Positions 40,400-49,242 of a DNA stretch of 55,194 bases are shown here, in pieces. The stretch covers positions 1 through 55,194 of the forward strand of contig JAEZIZ010000085.1 in the NCBI GenBank assembly GCA_023415915.1, given 5' to 3'. Each line of letters begins with the position of its first letter. Within the stretch, counting starts at the first letter, position 1. The position numbers and the translations under genes are program-made. The notes under the pieces were generated by a model. It had not been told where the DNA came from and did not search any database. It saw nothing but the letters and a program-made list of their open reading frames with translations. This DNA comes from Bacillota bacterium (GTDB lineage Bacteria > Bacillota > Clostridia > Christensenellales > SZUA-584).

Positions 40400-40413
40400 G
40401 AGAAAACTTTCTC
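40400..40413. promoter_or_regulatory. Inverted repeat upstream of feoA, site 2
   Basis: GAGAAAACTTTCTC has perfect 6-bp arms around AC. A further half-site, GAGAAAGTAACAT, lies at 40431-40443, within 20 nt of the feoA start. A metal-responsive repressor such as Fur or a DtxR-family protein is the natural candidate, but these sites do not match a textbook Fur box. Confidence 0.5.
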
Positions 40414-40462
40414 GATGTTAAAAATCTTATGAGAAAGTAACATATAAGATTTGGAGATTATC

Positions 40463-40699
40463 ATGGAACACTATATATCTTTGGATGCTTTGCCTATAGG
40501 GCAAAAAGGAAGGGTGAAAATGCTTACGTCGGACGGAAGCGCACGCAGGAGGATGCTTGACTTGGGGCTGATACTTGATACCGTGGTGGAAGCGCTGCTT
40601 AAAAGCCCCGCGGGCGATCCGGTCGCATACAATATCCGTGGCGCGGTGATAGCTTTGCGCTCGGAAGAAGCGCGCAAAATAATGGTCGAAGCTAAGTGA
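40463..40699 (+). CDS. feoA: Ferrous iron transport protein A
   Basis: 78 residues forming an SH3-like domain (LDALPIGQKGRVKMLTSDGSARRRMLDLGLILDTVVEALLKSPAGDPVAYNIRGAVIALR). It assists FeoB in Fe2+ uptake. ATG 40463 has GGAG eight nt upstream; the TTG at 40451 overlaps that site. It is followed by feoB after 19 nt. Confidence 0.92.
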   Translation: MEHYISLDALPIGQKGRVKMLTSDGSARRRMLDLGLILDTVVEALLKSPAGDPVAYNIRGAVIALRSEEARKIMVEAK

Positions 40700-40718
40700 T
40701 AGCGGGCGGAGGGTTGAT

Positions 40719-42866
40719 ATGGGGCTTACAAGCAAGTCTACGGGCTTGGGCGTGCTTAACGAACTGAGTATTGAAAAAACCGAACCCGCGGATAAACTGA
40801 TAGCTCTTGCGGGCAATCCGAACGTAGGAAAGAGCACGGTTTTCAACAGCTTAACAGGGCTTAAACAGCACACGGGGAATTGGCCGGGTAAGACGGTAAC
40901 GAATGCACAGGGGAGATACAGGCATAAGGACAGGCGCTTCATTATGGTAGACCTTCCCGGTACATATTCGCTTATGGCCAACTCTGCAGAAGAAGAGATC
41001 GCAAGGGATTTCATATGCTTCGGCGGTACCGACACTACCGTGGTGGTAACGGACGCGACGTGCCTGGAGCGCAACCTTAACCTTGTGCTCCAGACGCTTG
41101 AGATTACAAACAGAGTCGTAGTGTGCGTAAACCTTATGGATGAAGCGAGAAGGAAGAAGATACGGATAGATATAAAAAAGCTGTCGGATATGCTGGGAGT
41201 TCCGGTAATAGGAACAAACGCCCGGGGAGGTATGGGACTTAGCGAGCTGATGGACGCCGTATATGAGGCCTCAAACGGTTCGTGCGCCGCCCGCCCCCTT
41301 AAGATAGATTACGGCGAAGCTGTCGAACGGGCAGTAGCAGTCATAGAACCGGCGGTTAAAAGCGTATTAGCGGATAAGTTAAGCAGCCGTTGGGTTTCTT
41401 TGAGGATGCTGGAGGCCGACACAAAGCTGATTGATACAATCAACAGGTATTTGGGAGTAAATATATCTGAAGACCCCGCAGTTTCAAAGAGGCTTTCGGA
41501 AGCGAGAGGCATTCTTGCCGCGGAGGGCGTGGGGGAAGACCGCATGCGCGATATCATAGTTTCGCGCATAGTGCGCACTGCGGAAGATATATGCCGTAAA
41601 TCGGTAACGTTTGAAAACGACAGGTACGACAGGAACGACAGAAGGATAGACAGGATACTCACTTCCCGCGTTTTTGGACTGCCGATAATGCTTGCGCTGC
41701 TTGGCGTCATTTTCTGGCTGACGATTACCGGCGCAAACTATCCTTCCGCGCTGATATCCGAGGGGCTGTTTTGGGTGGAAGCCCGGCTGACAGACTTGTT
41801 TTCGTTGATAGGCGCACCGCCGTGGATTCATGGCGTATTGGTACTTGGCATATACCGCACGCTTGCATGGGTCGTCTCCGTAATGCTGCCTCCAATGGCT
41901 ATATTCTTCCCGCTGTTCACGCTGCTTGAAGACTTGGGATACCTGCCAAGAGTGGCGTTCAATCTCGACAAGTTCTTTAAGAAGGCATGCGCGTGCGGAA
42001 AACAGGCGCTTACTATGTGTATGGGTTTTGGCTGCAACGCCGCGGGTGTTGTAGGGTGCCGTATCATCGAATCGCCGAGGGAAAGGCTTATAGCAACGAT
42101 AACCAACAATTTTGTGCCATGCAACGGGCGGTTCCCGACTCTTATAGCGGTCATAACGATGTTCTTCGCCGGATTGGTTGCGGGCCCGTTACAGTCGGCG
42201 GTGTCAGCGCTCGTGCTGGTCGGGGTGGTTCTTTTTGGCATCATGATGACTCTTGCTGTCTCAAAACTGCTTTCAAAAACAATATTGAAAGGGCTGCCTT
42301 CGTCGTTTACTCTGGAGCTGCCGCCGTACAGAAAGCCGCAGATAGTAAGAGTAATCGTAAGATCGATATTTGACAGGACGCTGTTTGTTCTTGGCCGCGC
42401 GGTAATGGTTGCCGCTCCCGCGGGGCTTATCATATGGATTTTAGGCAACGTACAATACGAAGGTATAAGCCTGCTTACGCACTGCGCAAACTTCTTTGAC
42501 CCTTTTGCGCGCCTGTTGGGGTTGGACGGCTTTATACTGATGGCATTCATACTCGGGTTTCCGGCCAATGAGATAGTCGTCCCGATAATAATAATGAGCT
42601 ATATGTCGGCAGGCAGCATTATGGAGCTGGAGTCTTTAGAACAGCTACGTCAGCTTTTGGTTTCTCACGGCTGGACGTGGCTAACCGCGGTATGCATGAT
42701 GCTTTTCTCACTGATGCATTGGCCGTGCGGCACAACGTGCTGGACGATTAAAAAGGAGACGCAAAGCTGGAAATGGACGGCTGTTTCGTTTGCCGTACCG
42801 ACACTATCGGGCATTGCGGTCTGCTTTGTCGTGGCAAATACGGCGCGCTTACTGGGGCTGGTTTAG
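40719..42866 (+). CDS. feoB: Ferrous iron transport protein B
   Basis: 715 residues. The N-terminal G domain has G1 GNPNVGKST (about residue 31), G3 DLPGTYSL and G4 NLMDEA. The helical GDI-like part follows, then eight or more membrane helices with two Gate domains (CMGFGCNAAGVVGCRIIESPRERLIATITNNFVPCNGR is the first). It imports Fe2+ under anoxic conditions. It is co-transcribed with feoA; no FeoC gene or third partner follows. Confidence 0.95.
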   Translation: MGLTSKSTGLGVLNELSIEKTEPADKLIALAGNPNVGKSTVFNSLTGLKQHTGNWPGKTVTNAQGRYRHKDRRFIMVDLPGTYSLMANSAEEEIARDFICFGGTDTTVVVTDATCLERNLNLVLQTLEITNRVVVCVNLMDEARRKKIRIDIKKLSDMLGVPVIGTNARGGMGLSELMDAVYEASNGSCAARPLKIDYGEAVERAVAVIEPAVKSVLADKLSSRWVSLRMLEADTKLIDTINRYLGVNISEDPAVSKRLSEARGILAAEGVGEDRMRDIIVSRIVRTAEDICRKSVTFENDRYDRNDRRIDRILTSRVFGLPIMLALLGVIFWLTITGANYPSALISEGLFWVEARLTDLFSLIGAPPWIHGVLVLGIYRTLAWVVSVMLPPMAIFFPLFTLLEDLGYLPRVAFNLDKFFKKACACGKQALTMCMGFGCNAAGVVGCRIIESPRERLIATITNNFVPCNGRFPTLIAVITMFFAGLVAGPLQSAVSALVLVGVVLFGIMMTLAVSKLLSKTILKGLPSSFTLELPPYRKPQIVRVIVRSIFDRTLFVLGRAVMVAAPAGLIIWILGNVQYEGISLLTHCANFFDPFARLLGLDGFILMAFILGFPANEIVVPIIIMSYMSAGSIMELESLEQLRQLLVSHGWTWLTAVCMMLFSLMHWPCGTTCWTIKKETQSWKWTAVSFAVPTLSGIAVCFVVANTARLLGLV

Positions 42867-43051
42867 ACTGTATACCGGGCGGGAAAAGCCTCCTGCCTGG
42901 TATGCACACGGAGTACTTGAACACATGAAAGTTATTAACGGGTAATCATATAAATCAAAGATTTTGCTAGCATTCTTATAGATATCGTGAGATATTTTTA
43001 AATTATAGTGTATTTTTCAAGATAATCGTATTAATATGGGAAATTTTCTGT

Positions 43052-43080
43052 TTGCCATCATATCCCTAATATATTATATT
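43052..43080 (+). promoter_or_regulatory. Promoter of groESL
   Basis: TTGCCA (43052-43057), a 17-nt spacer and TATATT (43075-43080); the predicted start (about 43087) lies just upstream of the CIRCE element. The rest of the 348-nt gap after feoB is A/T-rich, with one imperfect hairpin (about 42872-42900) right after feoB. Confidence 0.65.
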
Positions 43081-43088
43081 TATAGCTG

Positions 43089-43115
43089 TTAGCACTCGAT
43101 TGGAGTGAGTGCTAA
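43089..43115 (+). promoter_or_regulatory. CIRCE element (HrcA operator)
   Basis: TTAGCACTC (43089-43097), a 9-nt spacer and GAGTGCTAA (43107-43115) match the CIRCE consensus exactly. HrcA represses groESL here and is released on heat stress. Confidence 0.95.
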
Positions 43116-43121
43116 TAAAAA

Positions 43122-43164
43122 TACGGGATCCCCAAAAAGCCGAGAGGCTTGTTGGGGTGTAAAT
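43122..43164 (+). repeat. GGGGTCCCC hairpin repeat, copy 7 (groES leader)
   Basis: CCCCAAAAAG (43130-43139) with CTTGTTGGGG (43148-43157), one central mismatch, plus an inner GCC-GAGA-GGC. The 5' flank is TACGGGAT (one change from CGGGGT). It lies 7 nt after CIRCE and 50 nt before the groES start, so it is in the transcribed leader. Confidence 0.85.
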
Positions 43165-43214
43165 TCCAAAATCAGCAATCTATTAATAATTAATTTTAAG
43201 GAGGTTTCTGAATT

Positions 43215-43499
43215 ATGACGATAAAGCCGTTAGGCGACAGAGTCGTGATTAAGAGTCTTGAAAGCGAAGAAACTACTAAGAGCGGCATCGTGCTTACGGG
43301 AAGCGCAAAAGAGAAGCCGCAAACAGCGGAAGTCATTGCTGTGGGACCGGGCGGGCTCGTAGACGGTAAAGAAGTCAAGATGACCGTTAAGAAGGGCGAC
43401 AAGGTCATATACTCGAAATATTCGGGCACCGAAGTCAAGGTTGACGGAACTGAGTACATAATCGTACGTCAGAGCGATCTGCTGGCAACAGTAGAATAA
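43215..43499 (+). CDS. groES: Co-chaperonin GroES
   Basis: 94 residues. The N-terminal IKPLGDRVVIKSLESEE and the mobile loop around TKSGIVLTGSAKEKP are typical. It forms the heptameric lid of GroEL. AAGGAGG lies upstream, and groEL follows after 16 nt. Confidence 0.97.
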   Translation: MTIKPLGDRVVIKSLESEETTKSGIVLTGSAKEKPQTAEVIAVGPGGLVDGKEVKMTVKKGDKVIYSKYSGTEVKVDGTEYIIVRQSDLLATVE

Positions 43500-43515
43500 G
43501 TAAGGAGGAGTTATT

Positions 43516-45147
43516 ATGGCAAAACAGATAAAGTTTGGCGAAGACGCAAGACGGCAGCTCGAAGCGGGAGTAAACAAGCTTGCCGATACGGTAAAAGTTA
43601 CGCTCGGCCCTAAGGGCAGGAACGTTGTGCTGGATAAAAAGTTCGGTTCGCCGGTGATCACTAACGACGGCGTAACCATTGCCAAAGAGATTGAGCTCGA
43701 AGACCCGTTTGAAAACATGGGAGCCCAGCTTGTCAAGGAAGTCGCCACAAAGACGAACGACGTCGCCGGTGACGGAACGACGACGGCTACGCTGCTCGCT
43801 CAGGCTATTATCCGCGAAGGATTGAAGAACGTAGCGGCGGGCGCAAACCCGATGGTACTTAAGAGGGGAATATTAAAGGCGACCGAAATCACGGTGGAAG
43901 GCTTAAAGAAGCTTTCACACCCGATTGAAGACTCAAAGGCAATTGCTCAGGTAGCCGCCATTTCCGCTACGGATGATGAGATAGGCAAGCTCATCGCCGA
44001 GGCCATGGAAAAAGTCGGAAACGACGGCGTCATCACCGTTGAAGAGAGCAAGACGATGAAGACTGAGCTCAAGGTCGTTGAAGGCATGCAGTTTGACAGA
44101 GGATACGCATCCGCGTACATGGTAACTGACACCGAGAAGATGGAAGCGGTGCTCGACGATCCTCTGATACTCATCACCGACAAGAAGATATCCAACATAC
44201 AGGAACTGCTGCCGATACTTGAGCAGATAGTACAGCAGGGCAAGAAGCTGCTCATAATCGCAGAGGACGTTGAAGGCGAAGCACTCGCGACGCTCATAGT
44301 CAACAAGCTCCGCGGAACGTTCAACTGCGTTGCGGTTAAAGCTCCGGGATTCGGCGACAGAAGAAAGGCTATGCTGCAGGACATAGCGATACTTACGGGC
44401 GGCCAGGTAATATCCGAGGAAGTCGGCATAGAGCTGAAAGAAGCAAAGATAGAGATGCTCGGACGCGCGCGTCAGGTTAAGGTCGACAAAGAGAACACGA
44501 CTATCGTGGAAGGCGGCGGAGACCCGTCCGAGATAAAAGCGCGTATTAACTCTATAAAGGCTCAGATCGAAGAGACGACTTCCGATTACGACCGCGAGAA
44601 GCTTCAGGAGAGGCTTGCCAAGCTCGCGGGCGGCGTTGCGGTGATACAGGTAGGCGCGGCTACCGAGACAGAGATGAAGGAAAGCAAGATGCGCATAGAG
44701 GACGCGCTTGCTGCAACCAGAGCCGCTGTTGAAGAAGGCATCGTGCCGGGCGGCGGAATCGCGCTGCTGACGGCTTCGAAAGAGCTTAACGACGTAATAG
44801 CGCACGAAACCGGAGACGTTAAGACGGGTATGCAGATAGTGCTGCGTGCGCTCGAAGAACCGGTACGCCAGATTGCACTTAACGCGGGCCTTGAGGGCAG
44901 CGTAATAGTCGACAAGATCAAATCGGCGAATAATGTAAACTTCGGTTACGACGCTGCCAAGAACGAGTACGGCGACCTTGTTAAGAAAGGCATTATCGAT
45001 CCTACCAAGGTTACGAGATCGGCGCTGCAGAACGCTGCGTCCATCGCTGCGATGCTGCTTACGACCGAGAGCATCGTTACGGACATCAAGGAAGAAACTC
45101 CTCCGCCCATGCCGGGCGGCGGCGGTGGAATGCCTGGGATGTATTAA
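43516..45147 (+). CDS. groEL: Chaperonin GroEL
   Basis: 543 residues. The nucleotide-binding blocks KVTLGPKGRNVVLDKKFGSPVITNDGVTIAKEIEL and VAGDGTTTATLLAQAI are intact, and the tail ends GGGGGMPGMY, as in normal ring-cavity tails. It is the second gene of the CIRCE operon and ends at a strong GC-rich terminator. Confidence 0.98.
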   Translation: MAKQIKFGEDARRQLEAGVNKLADTVKVTLGPKGRNVVLDKKFGSPVITNDGVTIAKEIELEDPFENMGAQLVKEVATKTNDVAGDGTTTATLLAQAIIREGLKNVAAGANPMVLKRGILKATEITVEGLKKLSHPIEDSKAIAQVAAISATDDEIGKLIAEAMEKVGNDGVITVEESKTMKTELKVVEGMQFDRGYASAYMVTDTEKMEAVLDDPLILITDKKISNIQELLPILEQIVQQGKKLLIIAEDVEGEALATLIVNKLRGTFNCVAVKAPGFGDRRKAMLQDIAILTGGQVISEEVGIELKEAKIEMLGRARQVKVDKENTTIVEGGGDPSEIKARINSIKAQIEETTSDYDREKLQERLAKLAGGVAVIQVGAATETEMKESKMRIEDALAATRAAVEEGIVPGGGIALLTASKELNDVIAHETGDVKTGMQIVLRALEEPVRQIALNAGLEGSVIVDKIKSANNVNFGYDAAKNEYGDLVKKGIIDPTKVTRSALQNAASIAAMLLTTESIVTDIKEETPPPMPGGGGGMPGMY

Positions 45148-45193
45148 TATAAATTTTTCGCCTCAAAAAACCGTGGAACATTTTTGGGGCCAG

Positions 45194-45224
45194 AAAAGCG
45201 CAGGCCAGCCGGCCTGCGCTTTTA
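45194..45224 (+). terminator. Terminator of groESL
   Basis: AAAAGCGCAGGC (45194-45205) pairs with GCCTGCGCTTTT (45212-45223). Confidence 0.85.
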
Positions 45225-45230
45225 CGTTTA

Positions 45231-45273
45231 TACGGGGTCCCCAAAAAGACGTCAAGCTTTTTGGGGTGTTTAC
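45231..45273 (+). repeat. GGGGTCCCC hairpin repeat, copy 8
   Basis: Perfect 10-bp stem CCCCAAAAAG (45239-45248) with CTTTTTGGGG (45257-45266), flanks TACGGGGT and TGTTTAC. It lies seven nt after the groEL terminator, so one operon is bracketed by copies 7 and 8. Confidence 0.85.
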
Positions 45274-45398
45274 TTAAGCGTAAAACCTGAAAACTACGGA
45301 AATAACGGCGTTTGTTGCATCTACCCAATGCGCCGATATATAATTAGACAAATATCATCATGGTCCCATGCAGAAGACATACATTAAAGGAGCGCATT

Positions 45399-46850
45399 AT
45401 GACCATACTATATGCCGTGCTGGCGGTACTGCTGCTGCTCACGGCTGTAATGGCGGTAAACACCGCCTCGCGAAGGCCGAAAAAAGAACAGGCTGTAAGG
45501 CCCGACCCGCTGCCGCTCGATAAGGAACGTATAGCGCACAACCTTTCAGGTATGATAAGTATAAAGACAATCACGTCGGAATCAATGGAGGGTATAGACA
45601 GAGAGGCCTTCATTGAGTTTCACAGCTATTTAAAACAGACATATCCTCTTGTACATAATACGCTTGAGCGGGAAGTTGTAAACGAATACGCGCTGCTCTA
45701 CAGGTGGAAAGGCGAGAGCCAGTATAAAAAGCCGTTCCTTATTATGGCGCACATGGACGTAGTACCTGTCGATGAAAGGACGGCGGACAAGTGGGAGCAC
45801 GGCGCATTTTCGGGAGACATAGCGGACGGGTATGTGTGGGGCCGCGGCGCTATTGACATGAAAGGCCAGCTTACCGCGATAATGGAAAGTGTCGAAAACC
45901 TTATCGGCAAGGGCTTCAAGCCAAAGAGGGACATTTATATAGCGCTCGGGTTTGACGAGGAGCGCATGGGAACGCTGGGCGCCAGGAACACCGCAAAGCT
46001 GCTGGAGGAAAGAGGCATAAGGCTAGACTTTGTTTTGGATGAAGGCGGCGTATTTATGGACGGCTCCGAGATAGGCATAAACGGCAGGATAGCAACGATA
46101 GGCATATGCGAGAAGGGCTACGTTGATATAAAGCTCACGGCCGAATCTGCCGGAGGGCACTCCTCGCGCCCTCCGAAGCGAACCGCGGTAGGCGCGCTTT
46201 CTAAGGCTATAGTAGCGCTCGAAAAGCGCCAGATGAAGCCTTCCCTTAATGAAGCGCTGAAGCTGATGCTTGAAAAGGCGGGGGGTTACATGAGGTTTCC
46301 GCGGAACGTCATCGCAGCCAACCTGTTTCTCACAAAGCCGCTGCTTATAAATAGGCTTTTGTCAAGCCCTGTCGGAGCGGCGGCGGTGCGCACCACTACC
46401 GCGCCTACGATGCTAAAGGGGTCTTCCGCTCCCAACGTGCTGGCAGAAAGGGCGGAGGCCGTAGTTAACTTCCGCCTGGCGCCGGGCGACGATATGGATA
46501 AGCTTTTAAGGCATATAAGAAAGACTGTGGGAAGCGAAATAAATGTAGAGGTACTCGTGCCTCCGCATCCGTCAAAGGTTTCGAGCATTGAGAGCGAAGC
46601 GTGCGGTATGATAGAGCAGACGGCAAAGGAACTTTTCGAAGGGTTCATTATAACGCCTTACCTGATGGTCGCCACGACGGATTCGCGGTGGTTCGCCAAT
46701 ATCTCCGACGGCGTATACCTGTTTGAACCGTTCCGTTCGATGTGCGACGATTACGATAAAATACACGCAACTAATGAGAGGCTTTGTATAGATTCTCTAT
46801 GCGAAGGGGTAGAGTTCTTTATTCGTCTTGTAAAAAGAGCGGCGGGATGA
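45399..46850 (+). CDS. M20 family metallopeptidase (carboxypeptidase/PM20D1-like)
   Basis: About 483 residues with an N-terminal hydrophobic helix (TILYAVLAVLLLLTAVMAV). Metal ligands are visible in MAHMDVVP (His), GRGAIDMKG (Asp), GFDEERMG (Glu pair) and, near the C-terminus, a His in YDKIHATNER. The dimerisation domain with GGHSSRPPKRTAVG is present. Membrane-anchored M20 enzymes of this length hydrolyse N-acyl amino acids or peptides. ATG 45399 is used, with AAAGGAG upstream. Confidence 0.88.
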   Translation: MTILYAVLAVLLLLTAVMAVNTASRRPKKEQAVRPDPLPLDKERIAHNLSGMISIKTITSESMEGIDREAFIEFHSYLKQTYPLVHNTLEREVVNEYALLYRWKGESQYKKPFLIMAHMDVVPVDERTADKWEHGAFSGDIADGYVWGRGAIDMKGQLTAIMESVENLIGKGFKPKRDIYIALGFDEERMGTLGARNTAKLLEERGIRLDFVLDEGGVFMDGSEIGINGRIATIGICEKGYVDIKLTAESAGGHSSRPPKRTAVGALSKAIVALEKRQMKPSLNEALKLMLEKAGGYMRFPRNVIAANLFLTKPLLINRLLSSPVGAAAVRTTTAPTMLKGSSAPNVLAERAEAVVNFRLAPGDDMDKLLRHIRKTVGSEINVEVLVPPHPSKVSSIESEACGMIEQTAKELFEGFIITPYLMVATTDSRWFANISDGVYLFEPFRSMCDDYDKIHATNERLCIDSLCEGVEFFIRLVKRAAG

Positions 46851-46915
46851 TAGTATAAATAATATATACTTACATGCTTTACGGAATTATCGATAATTTC
46901 TAGTAGGAGGATCCC

Positions 46916-47791
46916 ATGAACGACTATGTTATAGTGACAGATTCAGATACAGAGATACCCTATACTTTTGCCGACGAGCACAACATACCTGTTTTCCTGA
47001 TGCCCTATACGGTTAACGGCAAAGAGAAGCTGTTCGACCTTGGCAGGAATACGGACTTTATCGGGTTCTATGAAGGGCTCAAAAGGGGTGACGACGCTAT
47101 CACGTCCACGCGCCCGCCCGCTGATATCGAAGATTTCTTCCGGGATATAATTAAAGACGGCAAAGAGCTGCTGTACCTCGCTTTTTCTTCCGCGCTTTCG
47201 GGGCACTACGAGCTTGCGCTGATGGCAAAGAACAACGTTGAGGAGGACTATCCGAACGCAAGGATAGAGGTAGTGGATACCCGCAGGATATCCATGCCAG
47301 CGGGAATACTCGTTATGCGGGCTCAGGAGCTCAAAGAGCAGGGGAAAACGCTTGACGAGGTAAAAGACTGGGTTGTCGGCAACAGGAACAAGGCTCATGG
47401 GTGGTTTTCGGTGGACGATTTAAACTATCTCAAAAAGGGCGGAAGGCTTTCGAGTACGGCGGCCGCGCTGGGCACAATACTCGACGTTAAACCTATACTG
47501 ACAATCAACAGCGAAGGAAAGCTGACAGTCGTAGATAAAATAAAGGGCACAAAGAAAGTGCTGAAGTATTTTCTTAACGTTATACAGGAAAACGTCGAAA
47601 ACCCGGAAGAGCAGACGGGATACGTGCTCCATGCAAACGATATGGAGAACGCCGTAAAACTGAAAGAGATGGTTGCGGAGAACGTGCCTTTCAAGGAAGT
47701 CGTAATACAGGACGTCGGCCCGGTTATAGGATGCCACTCGGGGCCGGGAACGCTCGCCGTAGTATTCATGGGCAAAGAACAGAAGATGTAA
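46916..47791 (+). CDS. DegV family protein (fatty-acid-binding)
   Basis: 291 residues. DegV signatures are the start YVIVTDSDTEIPYTFADEHNIPVFLMPY, TSTRPP (Ser/Thr lipid-head site), SSALSGHYELA and VLHANDMENA. These proteins bind long-chain fatty acids and can act as FakB-type subunits of fatty acid kinase; no FakA gene is adjacent. TAGGAGG precedes ATG, and a strong terminator follows. Confidence 0.92.
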   Translation: MNDYVIVTDSDTEIPYTFADEHNIPVFLMPYTVNGKEKLFDLGRNTDFIGFYEGLKRGDDAITSTRPPADIEDFFRDIIKDGKELLYLAFSSALSGHYELALMAKNNVEEDYPNARIEVVDTRRISMPAGILVMRAQELKEQGKTLDEVKDWVVGNRNKAHGWFSVDDLNYLKKGGRLSSTAAALGTILDVKPILTINSEGKLTVVDKIKGTKKVLKYFLNVIQENVENPEEQTGYVLHANDMENAVKLKEMVAENVPFKEVVIQDVGPVIGCHSGPGTLAVVFMGKEQKM

Positions 47792-47806
47792 ACATTATTT
47801 CATACA

Positions 47807-47829
47807 GCCGGGCAACCGGCTTTTTTATT
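47807..47829 (+). terminator. Terminator of degV
   Basis: GCCGG-GCAA-CCGGC followed by TTTTTTATT. Confidence 0.85.
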
Positions 47830-47846
47830 GCATAAATTATCCGGTA

Positions 47847-48420
47847 GCGACGGAGAGTTCCGAAGAGCTTAAGCTATTAGCGGAGAGTATTAATAAAACC
47901 TTCCCCCGCAGGGGAGCCGAAGGCTCTGTAAGCAAAGGAGAATGCCGAACGATAGTGACGGCAAGCGACTATTGCGAACAGAGGAGGCGAAGACGAGCGC
48001 ACCCAGTGGGTGATGAAGCGAGCCGGAGGCTCTGTAAGCAAAGGAGAATGCCGAACGATAGTGACGGCAGGCGACTATTGCGAACAGAGGAAGGTGGCGC
48101 GGAGCGCCGGATGAGGGGGTATCCGCTGATATAAAAATCACCTCATCAGTCAAATGCTTTGCATTTGACAGCTCCCCCTCGAGGGGAAGCCTTAGAACGC
48201 ATAAGTTGGAACAAGATTGTTAGCCCAAGATATGAGCCTTGCAATTCAGTGCAAAAATAGCTTCCCCTTATAGGGGAAGTGGCGCGAAGCGACGATAGGG
48301 TAAAGCACAAAATCAGCAATAGCAGAGGTAATTGCATACCCTTCAGTCGAGGCGCCGACAGCTTCTCCTCTTGAACCCCCGGCGAACAGAATTCGTTGGG
48401 TAGGTAAAGGTTCAAGAATG
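47847..48420. repeat. Structured intergenic repeat mosaic
   Basis: A gene-free stretch of about 570 nt. It holds two 64-bp direct repeats (47922-47985 and 48028-48091, one mismatch, 106-nt period), each capped by CTCTGT...ACAGAG. It also holds the hairpin GGCGC-GGA-GCGCC, the hairpin GTCAAATGC-TTT-GCATTTGAC (48152-48172), CCCCTCGAGGGG, and CTTCCCCTTATAGGGGAAG (about 48263-48281). Frames through it on both strands are low in coding character and are not called. It looks like nested non-coding repeats of the kind common between genes in gut Clostridia. Confidence 0.6.
47922..48091. repeat. Pair of 64-bp direct repeats
   Basis: Units 47922-47985 and 48028-48091 are identical except for one base (GCAAG versus GCAGG). 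Each can fold, with CTCTGT and ACAGAG as outer arms and GCCG...CGGC inside. They are separated by a 42-nt segment that itself contains CCCAGTGGG. Confidence 0.75.
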
Positions 48421-48477
48421 TTTTTTACTGCGCCGTTTTTCTTTGCAGGTGTTATAATATACTCAGGGTGAAAATTT

Positions 48478-49194
48478 ATGAGCGAAAACAGATTGCAGGA
48501 ATTGATAAGTGAAAGCGGCAATATAGTGTTTTTCGGAGGCGCGGGAGTGTCTACCGAGAGCGGAATACCCGACTTTCGCAGCGCGGACGGGCTTTACAAA
48601 CAAAAGTACAAATATCCGCCCGAAATGATATTGAGCCACAGTTTTTTTGTAACGCACACCGAAGATTTCTATGAATACTACCGCGATAAGATACTTTATC
48701 TCGACGCAAAGCCGGGCAGGGCGCATACAAAGCTCGCCGAGCTCGAGAGGGCGGGGAAGCTGAAAGCCGTAATAACGCAGAACATAGACGGGCTGCATCA
48801 GAAAGCGGGCAGTAAAAACGTGTTCGAACTGCACGGCTCGGTTTACCGCAACTATTGCCAGGAGTGCGGCCGGCATTACGACGTTGAATACGTAAAGAGC
48901 GGCTCCGGCGTTCCGAAATGCGATTGCGGCGGAGTTATAAGGCCGGACGTCGTGCTTTATGAAGAAGGCCTCGACCAGTCGGTGCTTGAGGCGGCTGTAG
49001 AATATATATATAACGCCGATATGCTGATAGTCGGGGGGACGTCGCTGGCAGTGTATCCTGCGGCAGGGCTTATAGAGTATTACGGCGGGGACAAGCTTGT
49101 GCTTATCAACAAAACGCCTACGCCGTATGACAAAAGAGCCAACCTTGTGATTAGCGGCAGCATAGGCGACGCGCTGGGAGCGGTAACGCTTTAG
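48478..49194 (+). CDS. cobB: NAD-dependent protein deacylase (sirtuin)
   Basis: 238 residues. GAGVSTESGIPDFRS is the NAD site (about residues 21-35), TQNIDGLHQKAG and ELHGSVYRN carry the catalytic His, and CQEC with CDCGG supply the zinc cysteines. It removes acetyl or acyl groups from lysines and produces O-acyl-ADP-ribose. AGGGTGA lies 9 nt before the ATG. It is not linked to an acetyltransferase or acetyl-CoA synthetase gene here. Confidence 0.93.
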   Translation: MSENRLQELISESGNIVFFGGAGVSTESGIPDFRSADGLYKQKYKYPPEMILSHSFFVTHTEDFYEYYRDKILYLDAKPGRAHTKLAELERAGKLKAVITQNIDGLHQKAGSKNVFELHGSVYRNYCQECGRHYDVEYVKSGSGVPKCDCGGVIRPDVVLYEEGLDQSVLEAAVEYIYNADMLIVGGTSLAVYPAAGLIEYYGGDKLVLINKTPTPYDKRANLVISGSIGDALGAVTL

Positions 49195-49242
49195 GTATAA
49201 TACCTAAAACCATGAAGCCCTTATGTACGGTAATGCGGATTA

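Noticed and set aside
47890..48521. Overlapping minus-strand frames in the degV-cobB gap
   Set aside because: They translate the direct repeats and hairpins; composition and stop pattern do not look coding.
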